Source: Zancudomyces culisetae (lineage: Eukaryota > Kickxellomycota > Harpellomycetes > Harpellales > Legeriomycetaceae). From it: DNA of 18,900 nt. The DNA lies in assembly GCA_001969505.1 (NCBI GenBank), contig LSSK01000603.1, forward strand, positions 1-18,900, written 5' to 3'. A model generated the notes under the pieces. That model ran no database searches and was not told the DNA's origin. It saw nothing but the letters and a program-made list of their open reading frames with translations. A program made the position numbers and the translations under genes. Positions 1-8,007 of this stretch are shown here, one piece after another. Numbering within the stretch: position 1 is the first letter of the stretch; each line of letters opens with the position of its first letter.

Positions 1-2
1 CT

Positions 3-1316
3 ATTTATGATGGTTTTTTTAAAAGCGCAAATAAACTTCCAAAAAACGACTACAGATGGAGAAACGGAATTGAATACAAAGAAACGACACTTATACTAGT
101 GGAAAATAGACAGTTAATCAGAACCAGCGAAAGTAGAAGGGTGAACTCGGATATAACAAAAATGAAGTGTATAGTATTTGGTGTATATAACAAAATTTGT
201 GCTTTTCGAAACCGAAGAAGCTATACGATTAAACGGGACTATCAACTCGACTTTGTAAGGTACACGGATCTCTCGAAGCAACTGAATAATATTTCAAAGA
301 TGCTGAAAAGATATACATTTGACACACTTCAAAAACTCCAGTTATGTGAGAACGCAAACTTTCTTATAATCGATGAAGCCACTGTCAAAAATCTGATATT
401 CCAGCTGTGGAGCTTGCACCTTGCTTTGATAAATGCAGCCGTCCATTTGTGTATGACTGAGATATTATACGTAGAGTGTTTTTATGGTGAGCCCTGGCGC
501 GTCCAGGTGGCAAAGATGCTATGTATTGATCACTCTCTTGAAGGTGTAAGGGTTTTGAAGTGGGGTTATGCTAATATTCCAACACAATATATGGATTTGA
601 ATCTTCCTTTATTAATTTTTTGGATATCACTGACACTCATTAATGCAGCCTATATAATAGATCATTCGAAGTACGGGGATATTTTCGAAAGTAGAGATTT
701 TATTCTCATGCTGCTACAAAAATTTGAACCACAATTTCCAAATACGAGAATATTTCAAGAAATATTTATATTGGTCAATAAAACAAAGCAGCATTTTTAC
801 AACACCAATAGGATGGTCAGCCCTGTGCCCAGCATTATTTTAAACAGTGCAATCACTGAAGAAGATATGAATCCTTGGCTTGATACAGGCCCTCCTCCAT
901 CTGCGGGAAGCAAGTGCTGTCTTTTGTCAAACGTCACTGCCATTTTACGTGTATTATCGCTAACATACTATATGGATTATCCTAGCACGCCTGTAGATTA
1001 TGGCGAACGCGGAAAGTATTTGAATTTAGTGCAATCAGTCAGAGTTTCTTTGGATTTTATTTATCAAAAACCCAATCTTGACACGAGAAAGAAAGGCCAG
1101 GACAAACGCAAACCATCAAATAACACCAAAATCTTATTAGGGGGATATGACAATATTGGTACGGATAACTTTCACATTCTAAATGTTTGTAAACCACCAG
1201 AATATTATTCATGGTCAAAGCGGAGTACAAGAGCGTCAATCAAATCGCTGTTTATATTGTTATTTCTTGAGTATGAGGTAGCTGGATATGGAAAAGACTA
1301 TAAATTGGCTAAATGA
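3..1316 (+). CDS. 5'-partial ORF, fungal transcription-factor-like C-terminal half
   Basis: This frame is open from the first complete codon of the window to a TGA at 1314-1316, so the gene begins to the left of the window. The first in-window start-like codon, GTG at 99, is not a credible eukaryotic start. The product is rich in alternating hydrophobic and aromatic helices. These include a segment around LPLLIFWISLTLINAAYI (about 600-655) followed by a regulatory-looking stretch ending near KTKQHF. The pattern (helix-rich, no transmembrane topology, no enzyme motif, a proline/serine linker and a basic tail) resembles the C-terminal part of the fungal-specific transcription factor domain that follows a Zn2Cys6 cluster. 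That cluster would lie upstream and is not visible. A basic stretch, TRKKGQDKRKPSN, lies near 1080-1120. The family assignment is inference from sequence style. A degenerate copy or an unknown protein is possible. Confidence 0.5.
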   Translation: MYDGFFKSANKLPKNDYRWRNGIEYKETTLILVENRQLIRTSESRRVNSDITKMKCIVFGVYNKICAFRNRRSYTIKRDYQLDFVRYTDLSKQLNNISKMLKRYTFDTLQKLQLCENANFLIIDEATVKNLIFQLWSLHLALINAAVHLCMTEILYVECFYGEPWRVQVAKMLCIDHSLEGVRVLKWGYANIPTQYMDLNLPLLIFWISLTLINAAYIIDHSKYGDIFESRDFILMLLQKFEPQFPNTRIFQEIFILVNKTKQHFYNTNRMVSPVPSIILNSAITEEDMNPWLDTGPPPSAGSKCCLLSNVTAILRVLSLTYYMDYPSTPVDYGERGKYLNLVQSVRVSLDFIYQKPNLDTRKKGQDKRKPSNNTKILLGGYDNIGTDNFHILNVCKPPEYYSWSKRSTRASIKSLFILLFLEYEVAGYGKDYKLAK

Positions 1317-2770
1317 GGTCAAAACGGCCAATAGCAAGCAACCATAACGCGTGCTCAGTGTATTTAATGAATGTTGTCATGCTTGTTTTAATAGCAAGTA
1401 GCTGATATTATTTATTTAATTTTATAGAATATGAAGTTGGTGCTTTTGGTTGAGATAAATTTTATTATTAGGTATTGATAAATGGATTAATAAGTAAATT
1501 GAAACTAATTTCCCAAACAACCTTATCTGATGCTGAGTTCTCTGGTTTAATGGACAGTAGGTACTTACTGCGTTAGTTCTTGCGGAGTGTATTTTTATGT
1601 AAAGTATTTCAAATTTTAGATTGAAGTACAGTTGTAATTATTATTATTATTTTTTTTTTTGTACAGTTGTAATTATGAATTTTCAAAGTTTTTTTTTTTT
1701 TTGAACATGTGTTTATTTGTATATTTCAATTATAAATTTTTTTCTAAAACGTTTCAAATATTCCCTTTCTACCAAAATAATAAAAATCTCAAAATATTTC
1801 TTTTAGTACACTCAAAGTAGTAAATAGGTATAGTAAAATGAAACCCAATATTTAATCGACTCATTATTTGTCGCCTGGATCAAAAGAAAGTCAGAAACAT
1901 TTGACCTTTAGCCCTTTTCGTTTAAATCTGTTCAGCGTTTAGTTTTTGTAATCCCAATTGATCTTTTCACGGAGTAAGCCTTCGAAGCAGTTAAACAATG
2001 AGTATTCGGTGCATGTAAGATGTATATTTCACAATGAATATGTGTACCTTATATTTTGCAGAATTATTTCTTCATATTTATTTAGTACTCCATAAATACC
2101 CTTGAATTCAGTTCTGTTTTGTCTTTTATATTTACCAGATCATTTAACAGATTTACTTAAACTAAATACAAGTTTAGTACATCATTTCCATTATTTCTAA
2201 AAAAAAAACTAATTAAAATATTAAAGTTTAAAACAATGTTTACTATCAGTTATTAGAGTTATATATATTAAACTATAAGTACATACTTTAGTTTCATTAG
2301 CAAGTACGAGTATACATGTAAGTAAGAAAGCCAATATAATGTTTTATCTCTAGAGAAACGAGATAATCTTTTTTATTCATATTAAAGTTTAAAATATTAA
2401 GACTTTGGAAAATAAACTTTACCTGTACTAGTATCTTGACATTTACTACATAAATTATTTAAAAAAATGTCATTATGGGTAAGACCAAAATAACAATTCA
2501 TAATAGTTAAGTGAGGTGTTAATTTTTTTACATTTATTGGTTTTATACATTATAAATTTCATATAGTGATTAGGATGTAATTTTACATAAATCTTTGCAT
2601 CTTGAAAGCTATTAAGATATAGGATTATACTATTTAGGAAGATTTAACAATAAAATACTTTGTTTCATAGTAACTTATTAAATAAACCATAGTAATAGTA
2701 TACATTATTAATCCTAGTGTCAGTCCTGATACTATGTTTCGCTAAAATTGCAGCGAAAAATTATGCAGAG
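1317..2770. other. AT-rich intergenic region
   Basis: No coding region, RNA gene or complete repeat could be supported here. All frames are closed by frequent stops. The stretch contains long T tracts near 1649-1660 and 1690-1702 and a short 16-bp duplication listed separately. It separates the transcription-factor-like gene from the retroelement stack. Confidence 0.6.
1626..1676. repeat. 16-bp direct repeat flanking a T tract
   Basis: GTACAGTTGTAATTAT occurs at 1626-1641 and again at 1661-1676, separated by 19 bp made only of TATTATTA and a run of T. This has the form of a target-site duplication around a bare poly(A) tail on the minus strand, as left by an extremely 5'-truncated LINE insertion. 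A simple local duplication is equally possible. Confidence 0.5.
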
Positions 2771-2876
2771 TGCCGTGTACACCTGGATTTAGTACGGGAC
2801 ACAAAGTAATGCAAAAGCGAAACCAATGAAAAAAAATTTTAATTAGTATTACAATCAGATTTAGAGTAATCAGAAC

Positions 2877-3095
2877 TCAGTAGTGTCGGGCGAGTGCCAT
2901 CTGATACTTGCCCGTTGTCGGGTTTCTCATCTGCAAGAAGGCTTGTTCAGCAAGCTCTTTGAATGGGTCATGTGATCGTTCTGAAGCCACTAACATGGAA
3001 GTGGCTTCAGAACGATCACTGTCAGATGAATATTGTCCTTCATCTTTAGCTTGCTGTATCCACACTGCTCTAAGTTTGCTCATGAGACCTGACAT
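2877..3095 (-). CDS. LTR-embedded ORF, probable Gag N-terminus
   Basis: This 72-codon ORF starts at the ATG at 3095-3093 (MSGLMSKL...) inside LTR A and runs through the LTR terminus at 2884 into flanking DNA, where it stops. The product is polar, with an acidic/serine patch (GQYSSDSDRS), DPFKELAEQAFLQMRNP and a terminal ALARH. Two other LTRs in the window carry recognisable versions: MSGL-x8-IQ plus SHYPVYPFEELARRQFL in the old LTR, and GRYSPDSDRSGATSM plus SHDP and FLSMRNPT in LTR C. Length differences occur in multiples of three. The relation of ORF to LTR end suggests that in a complete element the frame continues past the LTR into the internal region, i.e. Gag starts within U5. That is inference, since no full element is present. 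This solo copy is probably not functional. Confidence 0.55.
   Translation of the reverse strand: MSGLMSKLRAVWIQQAKDEGQYSSDSDRSEATSMLVASERSHDPFKELAEQAFLQMRNPTTGKYQMALARHY
2972..3019. repeat. perfect 20-bp inverted repeat inside the LTR ORF
   Basis: Arms 2972-2991 and 3000-3019 are exact reverse complements with an 8-nt loop (AACATGGA). As a result both strands encode nearly the same peptide, DRSEAT.M.VASERS. In LTR C the corresponding arms are clearly diverged, so perfection is specific to this copy. Confidence 0.9.
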
Positions 3096-3203
3096 ATCTT
3101 AGTGAGATTTTGATATTTAAAATAGTATAAGTTTCACTAGCCGTAGCACTATTATCTTTTTGTTATAACTAAAACCAATATGTTTTCCTGTTCAAATGTA
3201 TTC

Positions 3204-3209
3204 TTTATT
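3204..3209 (-). terminator. AATAAA polyadenylation signal in LTR A
   Basis: On the minus strand this is AATAAA, about 75 nt downstream of the LTR TATA box and about 110 nt before the ORF start. The order TATA, AATAAA, ORF is expected if R lies between and the ORF starts in U5. In such AT-rich DNA the hexamer alone is weak evidence. Confidence 0.35.
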
Positions 3210-3281
3210 TCTTATCAATCTGTGCTTATAAATATTTTTACTATCAAAAGAGCTAAGGAATCCTCAATGAGTCCTCCTTTG

Positions 3282-3291
3282 TTTATATATA
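3282..3291 (-). promoter_or_regulatory. TATA box of LTR A
   Basis: On the minus strand this reads TATATATAAA and lies about 190 nt upstream of the LTR ORF start codon. The same string is conserved in LTR C at 9786-9795, which argues for function as the U3 core promoter. Confidence 0.5.
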
Positions 3292-3944
3292 ACTATTTCA
3301 ATAAAACTATTAATAGCTATATTTAATTAACCTATGTTTCATTCTTGTTTTACTGTGTTCTTGCTTGTGGTTTCGTTTTTTTATCTTTATTCTTATTTCT
3401 TATTGTTTATAGTTTCAATTACTGATTTACTTAAAAACAATATTTTTTTTAATTGCATTTTGTATTTTATAAATTTTCTGTTATTAAAGTATTTTCTAGG
3501 TTGACTTAGTAATTGTTTTGCTTTTAGTGATTGACTTTGTATATATTTTTAGTAGATTTTTTATGTAGTAAATAAAACGTTTATTTGAAATTGTTCAATT
3601 TCGATCTACATCGGAATACACACGACAGTAGCTAATAATTACAACAATTATTAAGTGCAATAAATAAATATGATAACATATAAATTAGAAAAATGGAAAA
3701 GCAGACTAAAAGAGAATTAATAGTTATTAGTAGATTATTTAAGTGAGATAATATGTAAATAAAGATCAGAAGAGGTTTCTTAGGTCTTTTAGTAGTTTAA
3801 AAACAAATAATCAAACAAGTAAATAAAAGGAATTGAACGATAGTGAATTGTGGATCAACACATAAGTTTATAGTGAAATAATATAGGAATAGAGCTACAG
3901 CTAAATAGTTTAAAAGATAAATTAATAATACCAAAATCTCAAAC

Positions 3945-4055
3945 ATGTCAGGTCTCGTGCAGATAATCCATTCAATCATCATTCAGAAGTACAGGAATGA
4001 AGACCAGTATCAGTCAGGCAGCGATTATCCTGACATGATATCTGTGAATGTGTAA
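3945..4055 (+). pseudogene. N-terminal remnant of the LTR ORF in the old LTR
   Basis: The ATG at 3945 opens a 36-codon frame, MSGLVQIIHSIIIQ..., ending at TAA 4053-4055. MSGL, IQ eight residues later, QY and SD fall at exactly the same spacing as in the LTR A ORF. The sequence immediately upstream (CCAAAATCTCAAAC) also matches the leader of the LTR A ORF. The matching C-terminal part is found at 7640-7724, beyond the LINE. The reading is closed by several stops after 4055, so the ORF is dead. Confidence 0.6.
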
Positions 4056-4124
4056 TTTTTACCCATTCGCTAAAGACCTCTGGTTTCATGAGTTCCCATT
4101 ATTCGGCCATCCTAATGTGGTTTT

Positions 4125-4138
4125 TATACAACAGACCT
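4125..4138. repeat. target-site duplication of the LINE, copy at its 3' side
   Basis: TATACAACAGACCT at 4125-4138 recurs exactly at 7360-7373. The two copies bracket the LINE. The copy at 4125 directly abuts a T-rich run (an A-rich tail on the LINE strand), as expected for target-primed reverse transcription. Confidence 0.85.
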
Positions 4139-4235
4139 TTTTTTTTCTTTTCTGTTAGATGAATTTATTAAATAAATATCCCATAAAACTACAAAAAATA
4201 ATCCTATAAAATATCTACCTAACCAATTCCCCTCC

Positions 4236-4249
4236 GTCCCTCTAGGGAC
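4236..4249. other. short hairpin in LINE 3' UTR
   Basis: GTCCCTCTAGGGAC is a 6-bp GC-rich stem with a 2-nt loop near the LINE 3' end, in otherwise AT-rich DNA. 3' hairpins can be recognised by LINE reverse transcriptases, so a role in template recognition is possible but unproven. Confidence 0.4.
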
Positions 4250-4310
4250 TCCATACCTGTTAAGACTTGATTAATTTTATTATTAAATTATTTATTATTA
4301 TTAATTATTT

Positions 4311-4350
4311 AGAAAAATATGGTATTCAATAGTGAATAAGATATTTTTCT
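4311..4350. other. 40-nt hairpin in LINE 3' UTR
   Basis: AGAAAAATAT (4311-4320) pairs with ATATTTTTCT (4341-4350). Inside it TATTCA (4323-4328) pairs with TGAATA (4333-4338) around ATAG, giving a two-part stem with symmetrical 2-nt internal loops. It could be a reverse-transcriptase recognition structure, which is inference. Confidence 0.55.
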
Positions 4351-4663
4351 CTGAAGTTCACTTTCGATGGATTTCGAAAGGGTTTTTATACTTTTTACTC
4401 CAGAGATTTTTCCATATAAAATTTTCTTAAGTAAAGTTTCTATCAAACTATAAATTTGACTATTAAACTTATGAATAACTGATGTGATTAACTACCGTGA
4501 GTTTAGTGTGTCAATGATTGCGTCATTCATGTTATTCTGACGATTCTTTGAATTATTAGTTTCGGAATTCTTTCTAGGTTTCTTATTTCCTAAAATGGTC
4601 TGTGAATATTTTTATAACGGAATTTCATCGCGAAATTCATTTTTACTTGACTTGGTTAGATTA

Positions 4664-4785
4664 ATTTAATAATTTGTACTTAGTTACATTTAATAATTTG
4701 TACTTAGTTACATTTAATAATTTGTACTTAGTTACATTTAATTAATTTGTACTTAGTTACATTATAGTAATTTGTATATGGTTAC
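4664..4785. repeat. 24-bp tandem repeat (about 5 units) in LINE 3' UTR
   Basis: Units run 4664-4687, 4688-4711 and 4712-4735 (identical, ATTTAATAATTTG plus TACTTAGTTAC), then 4736-4760 (one extra base) and 4761-4785 (diverged). The repeat lies about 60 bp beyond the LINE ORF stop. Tandem repeats in LINE 3' regions can arise by reverse-transcriptase slippage. Confidence 0.9.
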
Positions 4786-4844
4786 AATTTCATTTTGTAA
4801 CCTTCTTGATTTGGTCATGGAGAATTATGTAAACATGAATTTAT

Positions 4845-7359
4845 TTAATTTATTTTGAAACAATTCCTAACAATACCCACCGGGCGTTGGTTCAAGGAGG
4901 TTGTTTCTGATCTAAGTCGGTCTAAGATTTGCATCCTCGTTCGACATATTCCGTCCAAAAATTGTGCCGTTACCAGCTCAACCAAGGACGGTGCTTCGGT
5001 TTCTCTCTTCTTAACGGAGAGAGTAACCATTCTTTTTGACTCCCCTCCAAGGAGTCGCCCTACAAAAAAATTCCGCCATCCTTCACTACTACCTCTCTCC
5101 TCACTTCCTACAGTTGACATATCTGGGATACGTTCCAGAGTTTTATACCTAACTCCAGCCCAGTATTTACAGTCCAGTAACATGTGCTCAATGGTTTCTG
5201 CGCTGTTTTTTTTACAAAATGGGCACCTAGTCTTGAACTTTTCATCTATTTTTCCCAATTTTGCCAGCCTCTCTGCTGTCCAGAACCTACCTGTTCTTAT
5301 CCTCCCTATCTCCATAAGCCCCTGCTTATGCTCAGGGTATATAAGTTGTAGGTAAATTCAATTACCCATTCCCTCGAGATTCCTGTCTTATAACCATCTC
5401 GAGATTTTAGACTTGTCATTACGAGAGTATCGTTCTAATAGTACGCTTCTCGCTGTTTTGTCCGACCCAATATATTTTTTCATCCATTTTTTTGTCCCCG
5501 TAACCCAAGTGTTGGATCTGTTTGACATTGGATTTAAAATTAAATCTGCAATCCATGTTTTCAGTGTCGGCCATTTCAGAATTGCTCTTTCCCGTGCCGC
5601 ACTAGCTTTTAAATTTACTGTGGGAATTCCCAGTTCATTTCGCAATCTATTCAATGCTGCAGATTTACCCGATCTCATCATCGTTCGCATCGCATTGTCA
5701 ATTACTGTCTGAATTTTCTTGCTTCGAATTTCGCTCATTCCAAAGAGTTCGCCTCCGTACCCTCCTATGGGTAGCAAAACCGCCTGTATAAATTTGTATC
5801 TTATTGCAATTGGTATACTATTATTTTTTAAGAATGAATAAGCTCCAAAAAAAGCCTTTTCAGTTTTTTTCTTATTATTATTAATTGTTTCTGACGATTC
5901 CCACTTATCATTGAAAATTAATCCCAAATACGTATATCTCTCAACGATTGGAACAAAATTTTTTTGAATCTTAAATGTAAATTTTTTTTCTGTGTTAATT
6001 GCCATAGTTCCACATTTTCCAGCGTTTACTGACATTTCAAATTTTTCATCCCATTCACTAATAATATTTAAAGATATTTCCATATCTTCTGGTGTTTCAG
6101 CTAGCACCACCAAGTCATCAGCAAAAAGTAAGCCTGGTACCCTAGTAGGTAACAGACGATCCACATTAGGTAGGCCTGGTACTGTTACTCCTTTTATGTT
6201 ATTAAATATATCGTTAATGTATACATCAAATAGAAACGGTGACAACGGGCAACCTTGTCTAACTCCGCAATCATAGTTTACGACTGGGGACAATTCCCCT
6301 CCGACTCGAACGCACATTTTAGGTGCTTTATATAATCCCTTTATAAGTTTCAGGTAATTTTTTCTTATTCCAGCAGCGTTTAGTTTAGTTAGTAGTGCTT
6401 CCTGGGACACTTTATCATAGGCTTTTGCAAAGTCAATAAACGCAATCCACGTTTCTTGTTTGTTCAGTTTACGTCTTCTTACAATTTCATAAAGGGTTGT
6501 AGCGCAAGCTACACACTCTTCACGGCTGCAAAAGCCTGCTTGTTCCTTTGCTAACAGCTTCACTCTGTTATCCTCCTTGTTGAGTCTTGTTGCAACTATC
6601 TTTGCAACAAGTTTAACCATGGTTGGAATGAGTGAAATGCCCCGGTAGTTGTTGGGGTCTGTAAGATCCCCCTTTTTGGGCACCGGTACTACAATACTGG
6701 TGCTCCACTTCGTTGGGATTTCTTCTTTGTCGAATATCCTGCTTACCATTCCGAATACCGCTAGTGCTAACGGTGAGGTCGGTTCCTCCTCACCTGTTAT
6801 ATAATATCGACTGTTAGTCGAATACAGTGATATTATCCTTGCTTGGTTGTATATATATTATATTTATTATTTACTATGGTATTTTATCTTTCTTTTACTT
6901 CCTAGAAATATAATGATGGAAGGGCACAAAATTTCTAATATTGAATTTATATATTAATCATTATTTTTTGCACACTTTTTCATTAGAGTCGGTAAATACT
7001 CTACTTATATAATAAATCTAATAAACTATAATGTTTGTTTCTACAACATAGAAAAAATATATATTCAAAAATATATGTATAAAAAACTATTTGTAGATCG
7101 ATAATAATATTTAGTTGGTTAAGAAATCAAAACATATAGAATAAAAATAAATATTTACTATAAAATCACCTAGGATCTTCCATCGTATGCTCGCTATACG
7201 ACACACCCTGTACCAGCTTCCATATTTCGTTTGGGATCCCGTCTATCCCTGCTGCTTTGTTGTTTGGGGTATCTTTTAGGACTTTCCTAATTTCATCCCA
7301 ACTTATTTCATCTGCACAGCCTTCTACATCCTGTAGTTGCTCTAATTCCATTTCCTCCC
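4845..7359 (-). pseudogene. LINE ORF2: reverse transcriptase with C-terminal CCHC motif, broken
   Basis: The coding remnant starts at the truncated 5' end with REEMELEQLQ and NNKAAGIDGIPNEIWKLV, the opening of the LINE reverse transcriptase domain. It is then split by LTR B. Removing LTR B and one CACC copy restores the frame. The segment 6749-5388 carries the fingers and palm motifs: NNYRGISLIP, motif A AFIDFAKAYDKV, motif B GVRQGCPLSPFLFD, and the catalytic FADD in LLFADDLVVL. The copy then has two in-frame stops, TAA at 5388-5390 and TGA about 27 nt later. Beyond these the same frame continues to 4845 with IRTGRFWTAERL and a C-x2-C-x9-H-x4-C zinc-knuckle (CPFCKKNSAETIEHMLLDC) of the type found after LINE reverse transcriptases. 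It would copy LINE RNA at the target site. This copy cannot make a full protein. Confidence 0.9.
6795..7203. mobile_element. solo LTR (LTR B) inserted in the LINE, TSD CACC
   Basis: A 409-bp insert begins TGTTATATAATATCG and ends GCTATACGACA, and is flanked by CACC at 6791-6794 and 7204-7207. Its minus-strand start, TGTCGTATAG, resembles the TGTCGTGTG start of LTR A and LTR C, and the TSD length is the same. The interior is AT-rich and otherwise dissimilar, with no ORF. Excising it with one TSD restores the LINE reading frame exactly (KLVQ then GEEEPTSP), which independently confirms both ends. It is the youngest visible layer of the stack. Confidence 0.85.
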
Positions 7360-7373
7360 TATACAACAGACCT
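7360..7373. repeat. target-site duplication of the LINE, copy at its 5' side
   Basis: This is the second exact copy of TATACAACAGACCT. LINE-derived coding sequence (..REEMEL..) stops here, so the duplication marks the 5'-truncated end of the insertion. Confidence 0.85.
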
Positions 7374-7602
7374 AATTTACGTTTTACACAAGACAGATGG
7401 TAAGTGAACGGAGAAGATGGAAGAGCGTGGTTATTTTTTCGTTATTCAGAATTATAGTATACATTATTTAATCTACACTTTGATTACCAAAGAAGTATAG
7501 GAATATTTTACTAAATAAACTCAGTACAAGAGCAACATAAAACAAGAATTAATAAGACATTCCACTACGCACCTGTAACCAGTGCCATAGAAAACAACAT
7601 CT

Positions 7603-7899
7603 ATGAACATTGATCCAAAAATGTCACATTACCCAGTATACCCATTTGAAGAACTCGCGCGTCGGCAGTTTTTAAACACGAGAAGCTCGACCAAGGACGA
7701 GACACAGCCCAGTCTCGCCAGACATTTGGAAACATGTCACGATTTGAATTTTCATAACAAAATAGCACTGGATTTTAAACAAATACCTACACTACCTATA
7801 GTAGAAATGCCAGAAAATATTAGAAATATTATAACATTCTTACCTAGAACATCTCTACCTTCCCTTTTCTATATTCCTGTACCCGTTGCGTACTTTTGA
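7603..7899 (+). pseudogene. C-terminal part of the LTR ORF plus possible internal Gag sequence
   Basis: This open frame contains PFEELARRQFLNTRSSTK...SLARH (7631-7724). It aligns over 83 bp without gaps to the end of the LTR A ORF (PFKELAEQAFLQMRNPT...ALARH), including the LTR terminus GACA at 7721-7724. Unlike the solo copies, the frame continues about 58 codons past the LTR end before a stop at 7897-7899. This fits an ORF that runs from U5 into an internal region. The downstream peptide, rich in Pro and Ile, is not recognised. Upstream of 7603 the frame is closed by stops, and the LINE separates it from the MSGL start at 3945. The in-window start ATG at 7603 is probably not the original one. 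Confidence 0.5.
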
Positions 7900-8007
7900 T
7901 GTAAAATGAACATTCAAATTGTTTGAAAACCACAAAAATTCAGCGATTCTTGATAGGTGGATACCAAATCAGGTTCGTTTAGGTTAAGAAAACATGATAT
8001 TGTTTCA

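Larger units (their letters stand above)
2884..3627 (-). mobile_element. solo LTR (LTR A), TSD GTAG
   Basis: A 744-bp element begins TGTCGGGCGAG and ends CACACGACA, the TGT...ACA form of an LTR. It is bounded by a 4-bp direct duplication, GTAG, at 2880-2883 and 3628-3631. The segment 3240-3345 is closely similar to 9746-9851 of LTR C, with a handful of substitutions over about 107 bp, and AACTAGCCGTAGCACTATT-like sequence is shared further in. Minus orientation is inferred from the order TATA box, AATAAA, ATG. No internal retrotransposon region is attached, so this is a solo LTR, presumably formed by LTR-LTR recombination. It sits inside the older LTR. Confidence 0.85.
4139..7359 (-). mobile_element. 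5'-truncated non-LTR retrotransposon (LINE), interrupted by solo LTR B
   Basis: The element lies on the minus strand between 14-bp duplications. Its 3' end (4139-4155 on the + strand) is T-rich, i.e. an A-rich tail (AGAAAAGAAAAAAAA) on the element strand. From 5' to 3' it holds the start of the reverse transcriptase domain, LTR B, the remainder of the reverse transcriptase, a C-terminal CCHC module, and a roughly 700-bp 3' UTR with a 24-bp tandem repeat and hairpins. The endonuclease and any ORF1 are missing through 5' truncation, which is usual for LINE copies. About 2.8 kb remain once LTR B and one TSD copy are discounted. The copy is dead. Confidence 0.9.
2771..7724 (+). mobile_element. 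old, decayed LTR, split by LTR A and by the LINE
   Basis: Remnants of an LTR of the same family as LTR A and LTR C, in the + orientation, lie on both sides of younger insertions. The left end at 2771 (TGCCGTGTAC) resembles the TGTCGTGTG start of the relatives, which is a tentative call. The stretch 3740-3960 matches the reverse complement of LTR A in order: a GAGG-TTCTTAGGTCTTTTAGTAGT block, the ATAG-GCTAC-GCTA block near 3890, then CCAAAATCTCAAACATGTCAGGTCTC. The right end, 7640-7724, matches the last 83 bp of the LTR A minus strand without gaps and ends in CCAGACA. Removing LTR A (2884-3627) and the LINE plus one duplication brings the parts together. No 4-bp TSD is recognisable at the outer ends. 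TGGAAACATGTCACG, 2 bp after the right end, could be a primer-binding site, in which case this was a 5' LTR. Confidence 0.6.

Noticed and set aside
1057-1239. Minus-strand 60-codon ORF
   Set aside because: Lies wholly opposite the long + ORF with no motif of its own.
2908-3102. Plus-strand ORF with DRSEATNMEVASERS
   Set aside because: It is the mirror of the minus-strand LTR ORF caused by the perfect inverted repeat. The plus strand lacks conservation in the other LTRs.
3797-3982. Minus-strand hydrophobic 61-codon ORF
   Set aside because: Lies opposite the old LTR. The hydrophobic composition is what AT-rich antisense gives, and nothing similar is conserved in the relatives.
4664-4785. CRISPR-like array
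   Set aside because: The units are contiguous without unique spacers, so it is a simple tandem repeat in a eukaryotic LINE 3' UTR.
4855-5355. Plus-strand 166-codon ORF opposite the LINE C-terminus
   Set aside because: Antisense shadow of the LINE coding region, which has the recognisable CCHC motif. The same applies to the plus-strand frames at 5413-5712 and 5992-6276.
2767-7728. TSD for the old LTR (AGAG before 2771, TTTG after 7724)
   Set aside because: The two 4-mers do not match, so the outer left boundary remains tentative.
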